Positions 15,325 through 22,830 of a DNA stretch of 64,000 nucleotides are shown piece by piece. How positions within the stretch are numbered: position 1 is the first letter of the stretch; every line of letters begins with the position of its first letter. This DNA is from Hymenobacter actinosclerus (GTDB lineage: Bacteria > Bacteroidota > Bacteroidia > Cytophagales > Hymenobacteraceae), in contig NZ_FOHS01000001.1 in the NCBI RefSeq assembly GCF_900111515.1, positions 124,001 to 188,000 on the forward strand, given 5' to 3'. The notes beneath the pieces were generated by a model. The model made no database searches, was not told the DNA's origin, and was given only the letters and a program-made list of their open reading frames with translations. The position numbers and the translations under genes are program-made.

Positions 15325-16659
15325 ATGCTTTTCCGACCAACCTATACTGCCCCACTGCTGGCCCTGGGCCTGCTGCTGACGGCCGGCGCGGCCCGCGCCC
15401 AGCAGGGCCCGGTAATTTCCGACTCGCTCAGCCTCGACGGCACCATCCGCTCGGTGCTCGATGCCAACCCGGCCATTACCACGCTCGAAGAGGAGCTGAA
15501 TGCCGCCACCAGCCGCGTCACCCAGACCCAGGGCAGCTTTCTGCCCCAGGTAACGGGCACGGCCACCTACACCCGCATCGACCCGGTGGTGAAGCTACAG
15601 CTGGCTCCCGAGTCGCCGGCTTTCCAGCTGGCGCCCAACAACAACTACGATGTGCACATCACGGCCCAGTACGGGCTCGTTGATTTCGGCAAGCGCGCCG
15701 CCACTTACAACCTGGCCGAAAGCCGCCGCGCTACCGCCGCCGACCAGATTGCCGTAACGCGCCGCGACCTGGCTTACTCGGCGGCCCAGAGCTACTATAA
15801 TATCCTGTTCGTGCGCGAGAGCATCCGGGTGCAGGACGCCCAGATTGCCTCGTTGCAGCGCCACCAGAACGACATGCAGAAGCGGGTGGAAGCGGGCGTA
15901 AGCACCAGTTTCGACGTCACGACGACCCAGGTGCGCATCACCCAGGCCCGCAACACCCGCATCGATCTGGTGAACCAGCTCCAGAACCAGCAGGTGCAGC
16001 TGGCCCGGCTGCTGCACAAGCCCGACTACGCCAACGTGCCCGTGCGGGGCCGCTTCGAGTACCAGCCCCAGCCCGTAGACGTGAGCGGCGCCCTGGCGCA
16101 GGCCCTGGCCAACCGCCCCGAAATCAAGCTGGCCCGCGACGCCGAGCAGACGGCCAACCTCAACCTCAGGCTCATCGAGCGCAGCAACATGCCGCTGCTG
16201 GGCGTGGGCGCGCAGGTGGGCGGCAAAAACGGCTACCAGCCCAACCTCGACAAGTTCCGGCCCAATTCGGTGGGTGTGGTGCAGCTCTCGGTGCCGATTT
16301 ACGACGGCAACAAGAACAAGAACCAGCGGGTGGAAGCCGCCGCCAACATCCGCGGCGCCCAGGCCCGCATCCAGGACACGGAGGAGCAAATCCGGGCCGA
16401 TGTGCGCCAGGCGGCCAACAACCTCAACTCCAACGCCGAGCGCTACGACAACTCGCTCCAGCAGATTGCCCAGGCCACCGACGCGCTCAACCGCGCCCAG
16501 GGCCGCTACCGCTACGGCGTGGGCAACAACCTCGACGTGCTCGACGCCGAAACCCAGCTGCTCCAGGCCCGCCTGGCCCGCCTGCAGGCCATCTACAACT
16601 ACACCCTTGGCCAGTACCAGCTCAAGCGCGCCACGGGCGAGGCTATCTGGGATAAATGA
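15325..16659 (+). CDS. TolC-family outer membrane efflux protein
   Basis: A 444-residue protein with a signal peptide (MLFRPTYTAPLLALGLLLTA, cleavage after AARA). It has the two TolC-type internal repeats rich in Ala, Gln and Asn with long heptad helices (residues 40-220 and 240-440), including the typical RPEIKLARDAEQTANLNL and DVLDAETQLLQARLARLQA stretches. There is no lipobox cysteine. It would form the trimeric outer membrane duct for the EmrA- and EmrB-like proteins encoded downstream, giving a three-component drug exporter. Confidence 0.92.
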   Translation: MLFRPTYTAPLLALGLLLTAGAARAQQGPVISDSLSLDGTIRSVLDANPAITTLEEELNAATSRVTQTQGSFLPQVTGTATYTRIDPVVKLQLAPESPAFQLAPNNNYDVHITAQYGLVDFGKRAATYNLAESRRATAADQIAVTRRDLAYSAAQSYYNILFVRESIRVQDAQIASLQRHQNDMQKRVEAGVSTSFDVTTTQVRITQARNTRIDLVNQLQNQQVQLARLLHKPDYANVPVRGRFEYQPQPVDVSGALAQALANRPEIKLARDAEQTANLNLRLIERSNMPLLGVGAQVGGKNGYQPNLDKFRPNSVGVVQLSVPIYDGNKNKNQRVEAAANIRGAQARIQDTEEQIRADVRQAANNLNSNAERYDNSLQQIAQATDALNRAQGRYRYGVGNNLDVLDAETQLLQARLARLQAIYNYTLGQYQLKRATGEAIWDK

Positions 16660-16670
16660 GGTCCAGAAAG

Positions 16671-16783
16671 AAAAGAACGTCATTCTGAGCAGCGCGAAGA
16701 ATCTCGCAGGCCAAAGTAATTCCCCTATCAAAAGTTAGCATTGCCCGCGAGATTCTTCGCGCTGCTCAGAATGACGTTCTTTT
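16671..16783. repeat. Inverted repeat, family A (37-bp perfect arms)
   Basis: The arms at 16671-16707 and 16747-16783 are perfect complements. They share GTCATTCTGAGCAGCGCGAA with the repeat at 120-238, while the 39-base loop is unrelated. It lies between tolC and the universal stress gene, which point the same way. Confidence 0.92.
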
Positions 16784-16819
16784 TTGTCACCAAACCGCCA
16801 AACCACTCATTCACTGCCC

Positions 16820-17236
16820 ATGACCATTCTGTGCCCGATTGACTTTTCGGCTGTTACGGAGGAGCTGGTGGCCTGCGCGGCGGCGCTGGCGGCCGGCGCG
16901 GGGGCCGAGCTGCGGCTGCTGCACGTGCTGGAAGCCGGGGGCGGGTCGTTGCCCGATTTGCAGCTGGCCCACGAGCTGGCCCGCCACCGCGAGGCCGCCC
17001 GCCAGGCCGGTGCCCGCGTAACAACGGCCGTCGCGCAGGGCGAAGCCGCCGCCGAAATAGTGGCCGAAGCCCGGCTGCATCCGGCCGACATGCTCGTTAT
17101 CGGGGCGCACGGCCAGACGGGACACGCGCGCTTCCTGATGGGCAGCACCGCCGAAACCGTTGTCCGCACCGCGCCCTGCATCACGCTGCTCGTGAAACCG
17201 GGCAGCTCCCAACAGGCCCTGCGCCCCACGGGGTGA
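16820..17236 (+). CDS. Universal stress protein (UspA family)
   Basis: A 138-residue single-domain Usp protein. The start MTILCPIDFSAVTEELVACA is typical of the fold's first strand, and the nucleotide-binding signature G-x2-G-x9-G-S is present as GAHG...FLMGST near residues 103-118. Members bind ATP and help survival under stress, but the partner here is unknown. The ATG at 16820 was chosen because it starts directly at the first beta strand. Its position between the outer membrane duct and the EmrA adaptor of one exporter is unusual and may mean co-expression with the pump. Confidence 0.9.
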   Translation: MTILCPIDFSAVTEELVACAAALAAGAGAELRLLHVLEAGGGSLPDLQLAHELARHREAARQAGARVTTAVAQGEAAAEIVAEARLHPADMLVIGAHGQTGHARFLMGSTAETVVRTAPCITLLVKPGSSQQALRPTG

Positions 17237-17381
17237 GTGAGCGACTCGGTGAATGAGTGAGCAATGTTTTGCCTCATTCGGTCACCCAGTAACTCATTTC
17301 TCTCTCTTCTTTCTCAACTACACTCATTCGCCGAGTCACTCATTCACTTATTCACCGAGTCACTCATTCACTCATTCACGA
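17233..17381. repeat. Inverted repeat of CTCATTCA/TGAATGAG words
   Basis: The left side (GTGAGTGAGCGACTCGGTGA, then ATGAGTGAG) pairs imperfectly with the right side, where CTCATTCAC and CACCGAGTCA are repeated in tandem up to two bases before the emrA start. Because the word repeats, pairing can occur in several registers. It occupies the whole gap between the universal stress gene and emrA. Confidence 0.75.
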
Positions 17382-17382
17382 A

Positions 17383-18480
17383 ATGGCAACTCCTCTTCAG
17401 CACGACCCGGCCGTAACGCCCCATTCCACTGCTCCCGAGCCGGTGGCGGAAGAACCAAAGGGCTCTAAGCGCCCCATTATCCTGGTTATTCTGGCCCTGG
17501 CGCTGCTGGTGGGCGGCTACTTCGGCTGGCAGCGCTACCAGTTCAGCCTCGCCCACGAAGAAACCGACGATGCCCAGGTAGAAGGCGACGTATACCCGAT
17601 TATTCCGCGCGTGAGCGGCCCCGTGCTCGACGTGAAGGTGGCCGACAACCAGCGCGTGAAAAAGGGCGACGTGCTGGTAACCGTTGACGCGGCCGACTAC
17701 CAGCAGCGCGTAAATGCCGCCGAAGCGGCCCTGGCCGCCGCCCGGGCCAACGTGGTGGCCGCCCGCGCCGGCGTGGGTACGGCCCAGGCCAACGTGAGCA
17801 GCGCCCGCGCCGCCATCGGCGTGAGTGCCGCCACCCGCGCCCGCCTCGAAAAAGACCTCAAGCGCAGCAAGTTTCTGCGCCAGCAGGATATTATTCCGCA
17901 GAGCGAGTACGATGCCGTGCAGGCCAGCCTGAGCTCGACCAGCGCCCAGCGCGCCACCGCCGAGCAGCAGGTGCTGGTGGCCCAGCAGCAGGTAGCCGCC
18001 GCCCAGCAGCAGATTGCCGTGGCTGAAGCCGTAGTAAAGCAGCGCCAGGCCGACCTCGAAAACGCCCAGCTCCAGCTTAGCTACGCCACCATCACGGCCC
18101 CCGTCGATGGCGTGGTGAGCCGCAAAAACGTGCAGCCCGGCCAGAACATCGGCCCCGGCCAGCAGCTCATGGGCCTGGTGGCCTCGGGCAACACCTGGGT
18201 AATTGCCAACTTCAAGGAAACCCAGCTCGAAAACATGCGCGTGGGCCAGCCCGTCACCATCGAGGTAGATGCCTATCCCAACGAGGAGTTTGCCGGCGAA
18301 GTCCAGTCGCTCTCGGCCGCTACCGGCGCCCGCTTCGCCCTGCTGCCCCCCGACAATGCCTCAGGCAACTTCGTGAAAGTGGTGCAGCGCATCCCCATCA
18401 AAATCACGCTCACCAAAACCGACCCCGAACACCCCCTGCGCGCCGGCATGAGCGTGCGGGCGATAGTGAAGGTGAAATAG
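17383..18480 (+). CDS. EmrA/HlyD-family membrane fusion protein
   Basis: A 365-residue adaptor. A short cytoplasmic Pro-rich N-terminus precedes one membrane segment (about 28-47, PIILVILALALLVGGYFGW). Next come the lipoyl half-domain (EGDVYPIIPRVSGPVLDVKV), a long Ala/Gln-rich coiled-coil hairpin (about 100-220), the second lipoyl half (ATITAPVDGVVSRKNVQPGQ) and a beta-barrel. This is the EmrA layout. It would link the EmrB transporter to the TolC-like duct. The stop codon is part of the long inverted repeat that follows. Confidence 0.92.
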   Translation: MATPLQHDPAVTPHSTAPEPVAEEPKGSKRPIILVILALALLVGGYFGWQRYQFSLAHEETDDAQVEGDVYPIIPRVSGPVLDVKVADNQRVKKGDVLVTVDAADYQQRVNAAEAALAAARANVVAARAGVGTAQANVSSARAAIGVSAATRARLEKDLKRSKFLRQQDIIPQSEYDAVQASLSSTSAQRATAEQQVLVAQQQVAAAQQQIAVAEAVVKQRQADLENAQLQLSYATITAPVDGVVSRKNVQPGQNIGPGQQLMGLVASGNTWVIANFKETQLENMRVGQPVTIEVDAYPNEEFAGEVQSLSAATGARFALLPPDNASGNFVKVVQRIPIKITLTKTDPEHPLRAGMSVRAIVKVK

Positions 18481-18620
18481 TGAGATGGTGAAATGGTGAG
18501 TTGATGTTCTTGGGACCTAGCGGCGCGAAATGCGCGGCTTGCCCTGACGGTTCAAAGCCGTAAAGCCACGCCGTTAGGCCCCAAGAACATCAACTCACCA
18601 TTTCACCATCTCACTATTTC
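18474..18620. repeat. Long inverted repeat, family B (about 52-bp arms), fills a convergent gap
   Basis: The arms at about 18474-18525 and 18569-18620 match except at two positions. The outer part is GTGAGATGGTGAAATGGTGA and the inner part GATGTTCTTGGG and CCTA-CGGCG. The left arm contains the stop codon of emrA and the right arm reaches the stop codon of the converging four-helix-bundle gene. The stem is therefore transcribed at the end of both messages. Confidence 0.92.
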
Positions 18621-19002
18621 ATCTCTCCCTGGGCTTTGCTTTTTTGCGGGCGGTGGCCAGTACGGCCAGGATTTCGGTGTATTCGTTTTCGAGGCTTTGC
18701 AGGCGGGGCTTGGGCATAATGCCGGCGTCGCCGAGCAACTCCAGCCAGAACAATGTTTCGTCGGCTTCCTCGACGCAGATGCACAGCTTGGCGTACCATT
18801 CGGCCGGCGAGCGGCCCCGGCAGGCGGCCCGAAAGTTGGCGGCCACCGAAGTAGCTGCCCGGAGCAGTTGCTTGCCCAGCACGGCCGCCTCCCCGGAGCG
18901 CGGCAGTTGCTGAAACAGCCGAATCACGCGCAACGACGCCTCCTTGGTTCGGGCCCGATAAGTTTCATTAAAGGAACTGGACGCTAATGTCTCCTCGATC
19001 AT
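18619..19002 (-). CDS. Four-helix-bundle protein (S23 intervening-sequence family)
   Basis: A 127-residue helical protein of the family first seen in 23S rRNA intervening sequences: FQQLPRSGEAAVLGKQLLRA, ATSVAANFRAACRGRS, and AKLCICVEEADETLFWLELL in order. These proteins assemble as pentamers and have no settled function. Most free-standing copies occur singly in Bacteroidota genomes. It sits antisense between emrA and emrB. The family B word flanks it on both sides (18480-18498 and 19055-19080), so gene plus repeats may have entered as one cassette. Confidence 0.85.
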   Translation of the reverse strand: MIEETLASSSFNETYRARTKEASLRVIRLFQQLPRSGEAAVLGKQLLRAATSVAANFRAACRGRSPAEWYAKLCICVEEADETLFWLELLGDAGIMPKPRLQSLENEYTEILAVLATARKKAKPRER

Positions 19003-19089
19003 AAAACACGTGACTGGCTGAGTCCTATTTGTCCATCAGGCAAATAAGAACATAAAACTCACCATTTCACCAACTCACCAACTCACCTT

Positions 19090-20658
19090 ATGGAAACCGG
19101 CGCTCGAAAGTGGATTATTGTCATTACCGTGGTGTTGTGCGCGCTGCTGGAGCTGATTGATACCAGTATTGTGAACGTGGCCCTCACCCAGATGATGGGC
19201 AACCTGTCGGCCACGCTTTCGGAGGTGAGCTGGGTAATTGCTTCGTATGCCATTGCCAACGTGATTGTGGTGCCCATGACCGGCTTTCTGTCGGAGCAGT
19301 TCGGGCGGCGCAACTACTTCGGCTTCTCGGTTATCCTGTTCACGCTGGCTTCCATTGCCTGCGGGCAGAGCACCAACATCTGGGAGCTGGTGGCCTTCCG
19401 CTTTATTCAGGGCGTGGGCGGCGGGGCCCTCATGGCTACGTCGCAGTCTATTCTGATAGATACTTTCCCGCCCAAGCAATTGGCCCTGGGGCAGGCGCTG
19501 TTTGGTATGGGCGTTATCATCGGGCCCACCATCGGGCCCACGCTGGGCGGCTACATCGTGGATAACTACGACTGGCCCTGGATTTTCTACGTGAACGTGC
19601 CGGTGGGCATCCTGGCCACCATCTTCACCTTCCTGTTCATCAAAGACCCCGAATCCATTGCCAACGCCATCCCGCGGCCTCTGCGGCAGCTCGACTGGGC
19701 CGGTATTTTCCTGCTGATTCTGGGCGTGGGCTCGTTGCAGTTCGTGCTCGAAAAAGGCGAGTCGGAAGACTGGTTTGAGTCGGGCATGATTGTGCTGTTT
19801 ACGCTGTTTTCCGTCGTCGGCATCATCGGCTTTATCTGGCGCGAGCTGACGGCCAAAAATCCCATCGTCGACCTGCGGGTGCTCACGCGCAGCCGCAACC
19901 TGGCGCTGGGGGCTATCCTGTCGTTTGTGCTGGGCTTCGGGCTGTTTGCCTCGGTGTTCATCTTCCCCATCTTCACCCAGCGGATTCTGGGCTTCACGGC
20001 CGCCCAAACGGGCTACCTGCTGCTGCCGGGCGCTTTGCTTTCGGGCTTTATGATGCCCGTGATTGGCAAGGCCCTGCAGGCGGGCGTGCCGCAGAAATAT
20101 ATGCTGCCCTTCGGCTTCGGCATCTTCTTTCTGTTCACCTTCTGGATGAGCCAGAAAATCACCGGCTCGGCCGGCGAAAACGACTTCTACTGGCCTCTGA
20201 TGCTGCGCGGCCTGGGCTTGGCACTGCTGTTTCTGCCGGTTACTACCATGTCGTTGCAGGGGTTGCGGGGCAAGGATGGCGCCCAGGCCGCGGGCCTCAC
20301 GGGCATGCTGCGCCAGCTCGGCGGCTCGTTCGGGGTGGCCATTGTGGGCACCTATCTGGAGCGCAACATTGCCTACAACCGGGTGGCGCTGCTGCCCAAT
20401 ATTTCGCTTTACGACCCCGAAACCCAGCAGCGCATCCAGGCTTACGCCCAGAACTTTATGAGCAAGGGCTTCACGATGGAGCAGGCCAAGCTCCAGGCCT
20501 ACAAAGTGCTCGATTTCGCCCTGATGAAGGAGGCCTCGCTGCTCACCTATGCCCAGACGTTTACCATGCTGGGCCTGTTTTTTCTGGCCTGCATCCCCAT
20601 GCTCATCCTCATCAAACGCGTGCACAACGCCGGCCCCATCGACCTGAATGCGCACTAA
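19090..20658 (+). CDS. EmrB/QacA-family (DHA2) drug:H+ antiporter
   Basis: A 522-residue major facilitator with about 14 membrane segments. The DHA2 hallmarks are present: LLELIDTSIVNVALTQMMG in helix 1, GFLSEQFGRRNYF in the helix 2-3 loop, and the antiporter motif C region ALFGMGVIIGPTIGPTLGGY (about residues 137-156). It would exchange protons for hydrophobic drugs and pass them to the EmrA-like adaptor and TolC-like duct. Its ATG follows directly after a run of family B words (19057-19088). Confidence 0.92.
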   Translation: METGARKWIIVITVVLCALLELIDTSIVNVALTQMMGNLSATLSEVSWVIASYAIANVIVVPMTGFLSEQFGRRNYFGFSVILFTLASIACGQSTNIWELVAFRFIQGVGGGALMATSQSILIDTFPPKQLALGQALFGMGVIIGPTIGPTLGGYIVDNYDWPWIFYVNVPVGILATIFTFLFIKDPESIANAIPRPLRQLDWAGIFLLILGVGSLQFVLEKGESEDWFESGMIVLFTLFSVVGIIGFIWRELTAKNPIVDLRVLTRSRNLALGAILSFVLGFGLFASVFIFPIFTQRILGFTAAQTGYLLLPGALLSGFMMPVIGKALQAGVPQKYMLPFGFGIFFLFTFWMSQKITGSAGENDFYWPLMLRGLGLALLFLPVTTMSLQGLRGKDGAQAAGLTGMLRQLGGSFGVAIVGTYLERNIAYNRVALLPNISLYDPETQQRIQAYAQNFMSKGFTMEQAKLQAYKVLDFALMKEASLLTYAQTFTMLGLFFLACIPMLILIKRVHNAGPIDLNAH

Positions 20659-20659
20659 T

Positions 20660-20680
20660 CCGGGCCAAGCTCTGGCCCGG
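20660..20680 (+). terminator. Possible terminator hairpin after emrB
   Basis: CCGGGCCA and TGGCCCGG form an 8-bp GC-rich stem just after the emrB stop. A second GC-rich hairpin follows to about 20715. There is no T-tract, so termination here is uncertain. Confidence 0.4.
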
Positions 20681-20858
20681 GCGGCCGTTGCCCGAATGGC
20701 CGCGGCTGCCCGGGTTGAAGCAAGACAGGTTCATCCAGAGCTATATAAATAAAATTATATATTTTTATAGCACAAGTCTTTGAATAACCGGGCGCTTGGC
20801 CAGTCGTGACCAGCTCTGCCCGAATTTCCTGCCGAAAGAAGCCGTTGACCGCCCGACC

Positions 20859-21296
20859 ATGTACCACTTGGTTTACACGAGTACCGCCACTATGGCTTTC
20901 AGCATTGCCGAGTTGCAGCAGTTTCTGGTGTGGTGGCGGGCCAACAACGAGCAGCTGGGAGTAACCGGCCTGCTACTCTACAGCAACGAGGGCGACATTA
21001 TCCAGGTGCTGGAGGGCGGGCAGCCGCAGGTAGAGGGGCTCTTTGCCGTTATCGAGCACGATTCACGGCACCGCAACGTCATCAAGCTGGCCGCCGGCCC
21101 CATCGAGCAACGGCTGTTCGGCGAGTGGGCCATGGGCTTCCGGATGCTGAATTCGGCCGCCTTCCACTCCCTGGCCGGCTACACCGACCCCGCCGCCCCC
21201 ACCTTTCTGCCCGCTGCCCCCGTTGGCGCCGATAGCGACCTGCTGTACCTGCTGCGCGAGTTTGCCAACGCCCACCCCCAGGAGCTACCGCGCTGA
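20859..21296 (+). CDS. BLUF-domain blue-light photoreceptor
   Basis: A 145-residue protein that is almost only a BLUF domain. The flavin-binding and signalling residues are present: Y6 in YTSTA, N30 in RANNEQLGVTG, Q49 in GDIIQVLEGG, and W90/M92 in FGEWAMGF. BLUF domains bind FAD and respond to blue light by rearranging the Tyr-Gln hydrogen bonds. There is no output domain, so it must act through a partner, which is not evident from the neighbours. I chose the ATG at 20859 because MYHLVYTS is the canonical start. An upstream AT-rich stretch (20740-20772) probably holds the promoter, and a strong terminator follows, so it is a single-gene unit. Confidence 0.92.
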   Translation: MYHLVYTSTATMAFSIAELQQFLVWWRANNEQLGVTGLLLYSNEGDIIQVLEGGQPQVEGLFAVIEHDSRHRNVIKLAAGPIEQRLFGEWAMGFRMLNSAAFHSLAGYTDPAAPTFLPAAPVGADSDLLYLLREFANAHPQELPR

Positions 21297-21311
21297 AAGC
21301 ACGACCACCGC

Positions 21312-21360
21312 AAAAACAAACGCCCCTGACGCCATATTGGCATCAGGGGCGTTTGTTTTT
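21312..21360 (+). terminator. Strong bidirectional terminator after the BLUF gene
   Basis: 23-bp arms with one mismatch contain AAACAAACGCCCCTGA and its complement TCAGGGGCGTTTGTTTTT. The T-run on the plus strand and A-run on the left allow use in both directions. Confidence 0.9.
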
Positions 21361-21485
21361 AGCCGGCGGCGGGCTACGCGAATGGCCGCTTACCCAGCGG
21401 TAGCTTAGGTGCTTTGCCTTAGGCGGGCGCCGTTAGCGCTGGCTGGGCCTCGGCTCATCAGCTTACAACCGCGCCCGGCTCGCTG

Positions 21486-22523
21486 CTATTGGTACTGCAC
21501 GTACAGCGGCGAAGGTTTGAGGGCAATAACCTCTTCGGGCGTCATGATGTGATGGGGCTTGGGACGGGCGTCGTACTCGTAGAACAGCTTAAAGCCGGTG
21601 TACTGCACGGGCTCGTTCACGATGTAGTGCTGGTAAGAGTCTTTTTTGAGCGTGGGGTCGCCGTGGCCATCCATGTGCATCACTACCTGCACGCGCGGGT
21701 CGAGCTTGATGTTTTTGTAGTTGCTCACCATTTTGCGGGTGAAGCGGTGGACCGTCAGCACCTTGGGCGGCAGCTTGTTCTCGCTCACGATGCGCGCCAG
21801 GAAGTTGATGGTGAAGTTGATGTCCTTGGCATCGAGCGTACCGATTTTCTGGTTGGGGCGCACGCCGGGCATGGTGGCCAGCGAAAACTCGGGGTCGATG
21901 CCCAGGTGCACGATGGGGTCTTTGAGGTATTCCTCCAGCTTGGGCAGCTCGACTTGCAGGGTGCTGTGGCCCGGCTGCACATCGAGAAACACGATGTAGT
22001 TGTTCTCCTTGCCCCAGTTGATTACCTCCTCAATAGTGGCCTTGGAGTTCATCAGGCGCCACTTACCGTCTTTGCCGGCCGTGCCCTGGGCCGTAATGGT
22101 TACGTTGTGGATGGCGCCCTGCACGGGACGGCTAGGGTCGGCAGCCTGCCATTCGCCCAGCACTTTCTTCAGCTTGCGGAACATCTGGTCTTTGGGCTCG
22201 CGGCCCAGAATACCCATGCCCTTCGAGCGGATGTTGCCGTAGAACGCCACGATGCGGTGGCCGGGCAGAATAGCACCCGGCAGCACCCCGCTCACCTTGG
22301 CTATGCTGTCGGCCATGAGCGAGTCGCGGCGCATGGCCAGCCGCTTGAGCTGGGTCGAATCCAGCGGGGCGGGCTGTTGCACCGTGTCGGCGGCCATGGT
22401 GGCCTTCTCCGAGTCGGTGGCCGAGCGCGAGCCGCAGCCGGGCAGCGTGGTGAGGGTGAAGGCGAGGCCCAGGGAGGCCAGCGCGGGGGCCGTCAGGCGG
22501 GTAAGCGTCGAGAGGTAAGCCAC
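21486..22523 (-). CDS. Lipoprotein of unknown function
   Basis: A 345-residue protein with a signal peptide ending in a lipobox (LTTLPGC, Cys30), so it should be anchored to a membrane. The mature part opens with GAILPGHRIVAFYGNIRSKG, and strands later read NNYIVFLDVQPGHSTLQVEL, IVHLGIDPEFSLATMPG and VQVVMHMDGHGD. Regular alternation of hydrophobic strands with charged loop ends suggests a TIM-barrel-like enzyme, perhaps a glycosidase-type fold, but I recognise no family signature and give no activity. It is transcribed alone. Confidence 0.7.
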   Translation of the reverse strand: MAYLSTLTRLTAPALASLGLAFTLTTLPGCGSRSATDSEKATMAADTVQQPAPLDSTQLKRLAMRRDSLMADSIAKVSGVLPGAILPGHRIVAFYGNIRSKGMGILGREPKDQMFRKLKKVLGEWQAADPSRPVQGAIHNVTITAQGTAGKDGKWRLMNSKATIEEVINWGKENNYIVFLDVQPGHSTLQVELPKLEEYLKDPIVHLGIDPEFSLATMPGVRPNQKIGTLDAKDINFTINFLARIVSENKLPPKVLTVHRFTRKMVSNYKNIKLDPRVQVVMHMDGHGDPTLKKDSYQHYIVNEPVQYTGFKLFYEYDARPKPHHIMTPEEVIALKPSPLYVQYQ

Positions 22524-22689
22524 TAAAACAACGGGGATTGAAGGCGAATGGAACCACGAAGGTGCGGCTTTTGCGGCTGACTTTCAACTTCATTCCAACT
22601 TCACATTCGCCAGGCTATAACCAAAACGCCGCCCGCAGTGTAGCGAGCGACGTTTCGGGCATGTTGAATGATTAGGGGCTATTTAGCTG

Positions 22690-22830
22690 AAAGCGTAATA
22701 GGTATAGTGAAATACACTGGCACTGCCTGCCCATTCTGGAGTCCGGGCGTCCAGTTGCCCGACAGGTTGCGCACCGCTTTTAGAGTGACCCTGGCAGTCT
22801 ATCGGGTTATTTTTAAAAGATTGTAGGGGC
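22690..22830 (-). pseudogene. Frameshifted remnant of a second TonB C-terminal domain
   Basis: Just beyond the BlaR1-TonB stop codon, the minus strand in another frame reads TLKAVRNLSGNWTPG then LQNGQAVPVYFTIPITLSAK and a stop. This is nearly the same as the C-terminal half of the intact TonB domain upstream (AALNAVRNLPGKWTPG, then QNGQPVPVYFTIPITF). The first half of this second repeat is the in-frame end of the BlaR1 protein (HLIVGADSKIQAVEVQKNAD). A deletion or frameshift near 22810-22835 has split the repeat and shortened the protein. Confidence 0.75.

Noticed and set aside
17233..17381. CTCATTCA repeats considered as a CRISPR or minisatellite
   Set aside because: The unit is only about eight bases with no spacers, and the array pairs with its own complement on the left side. 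It fits the intergenic palindrome class better.
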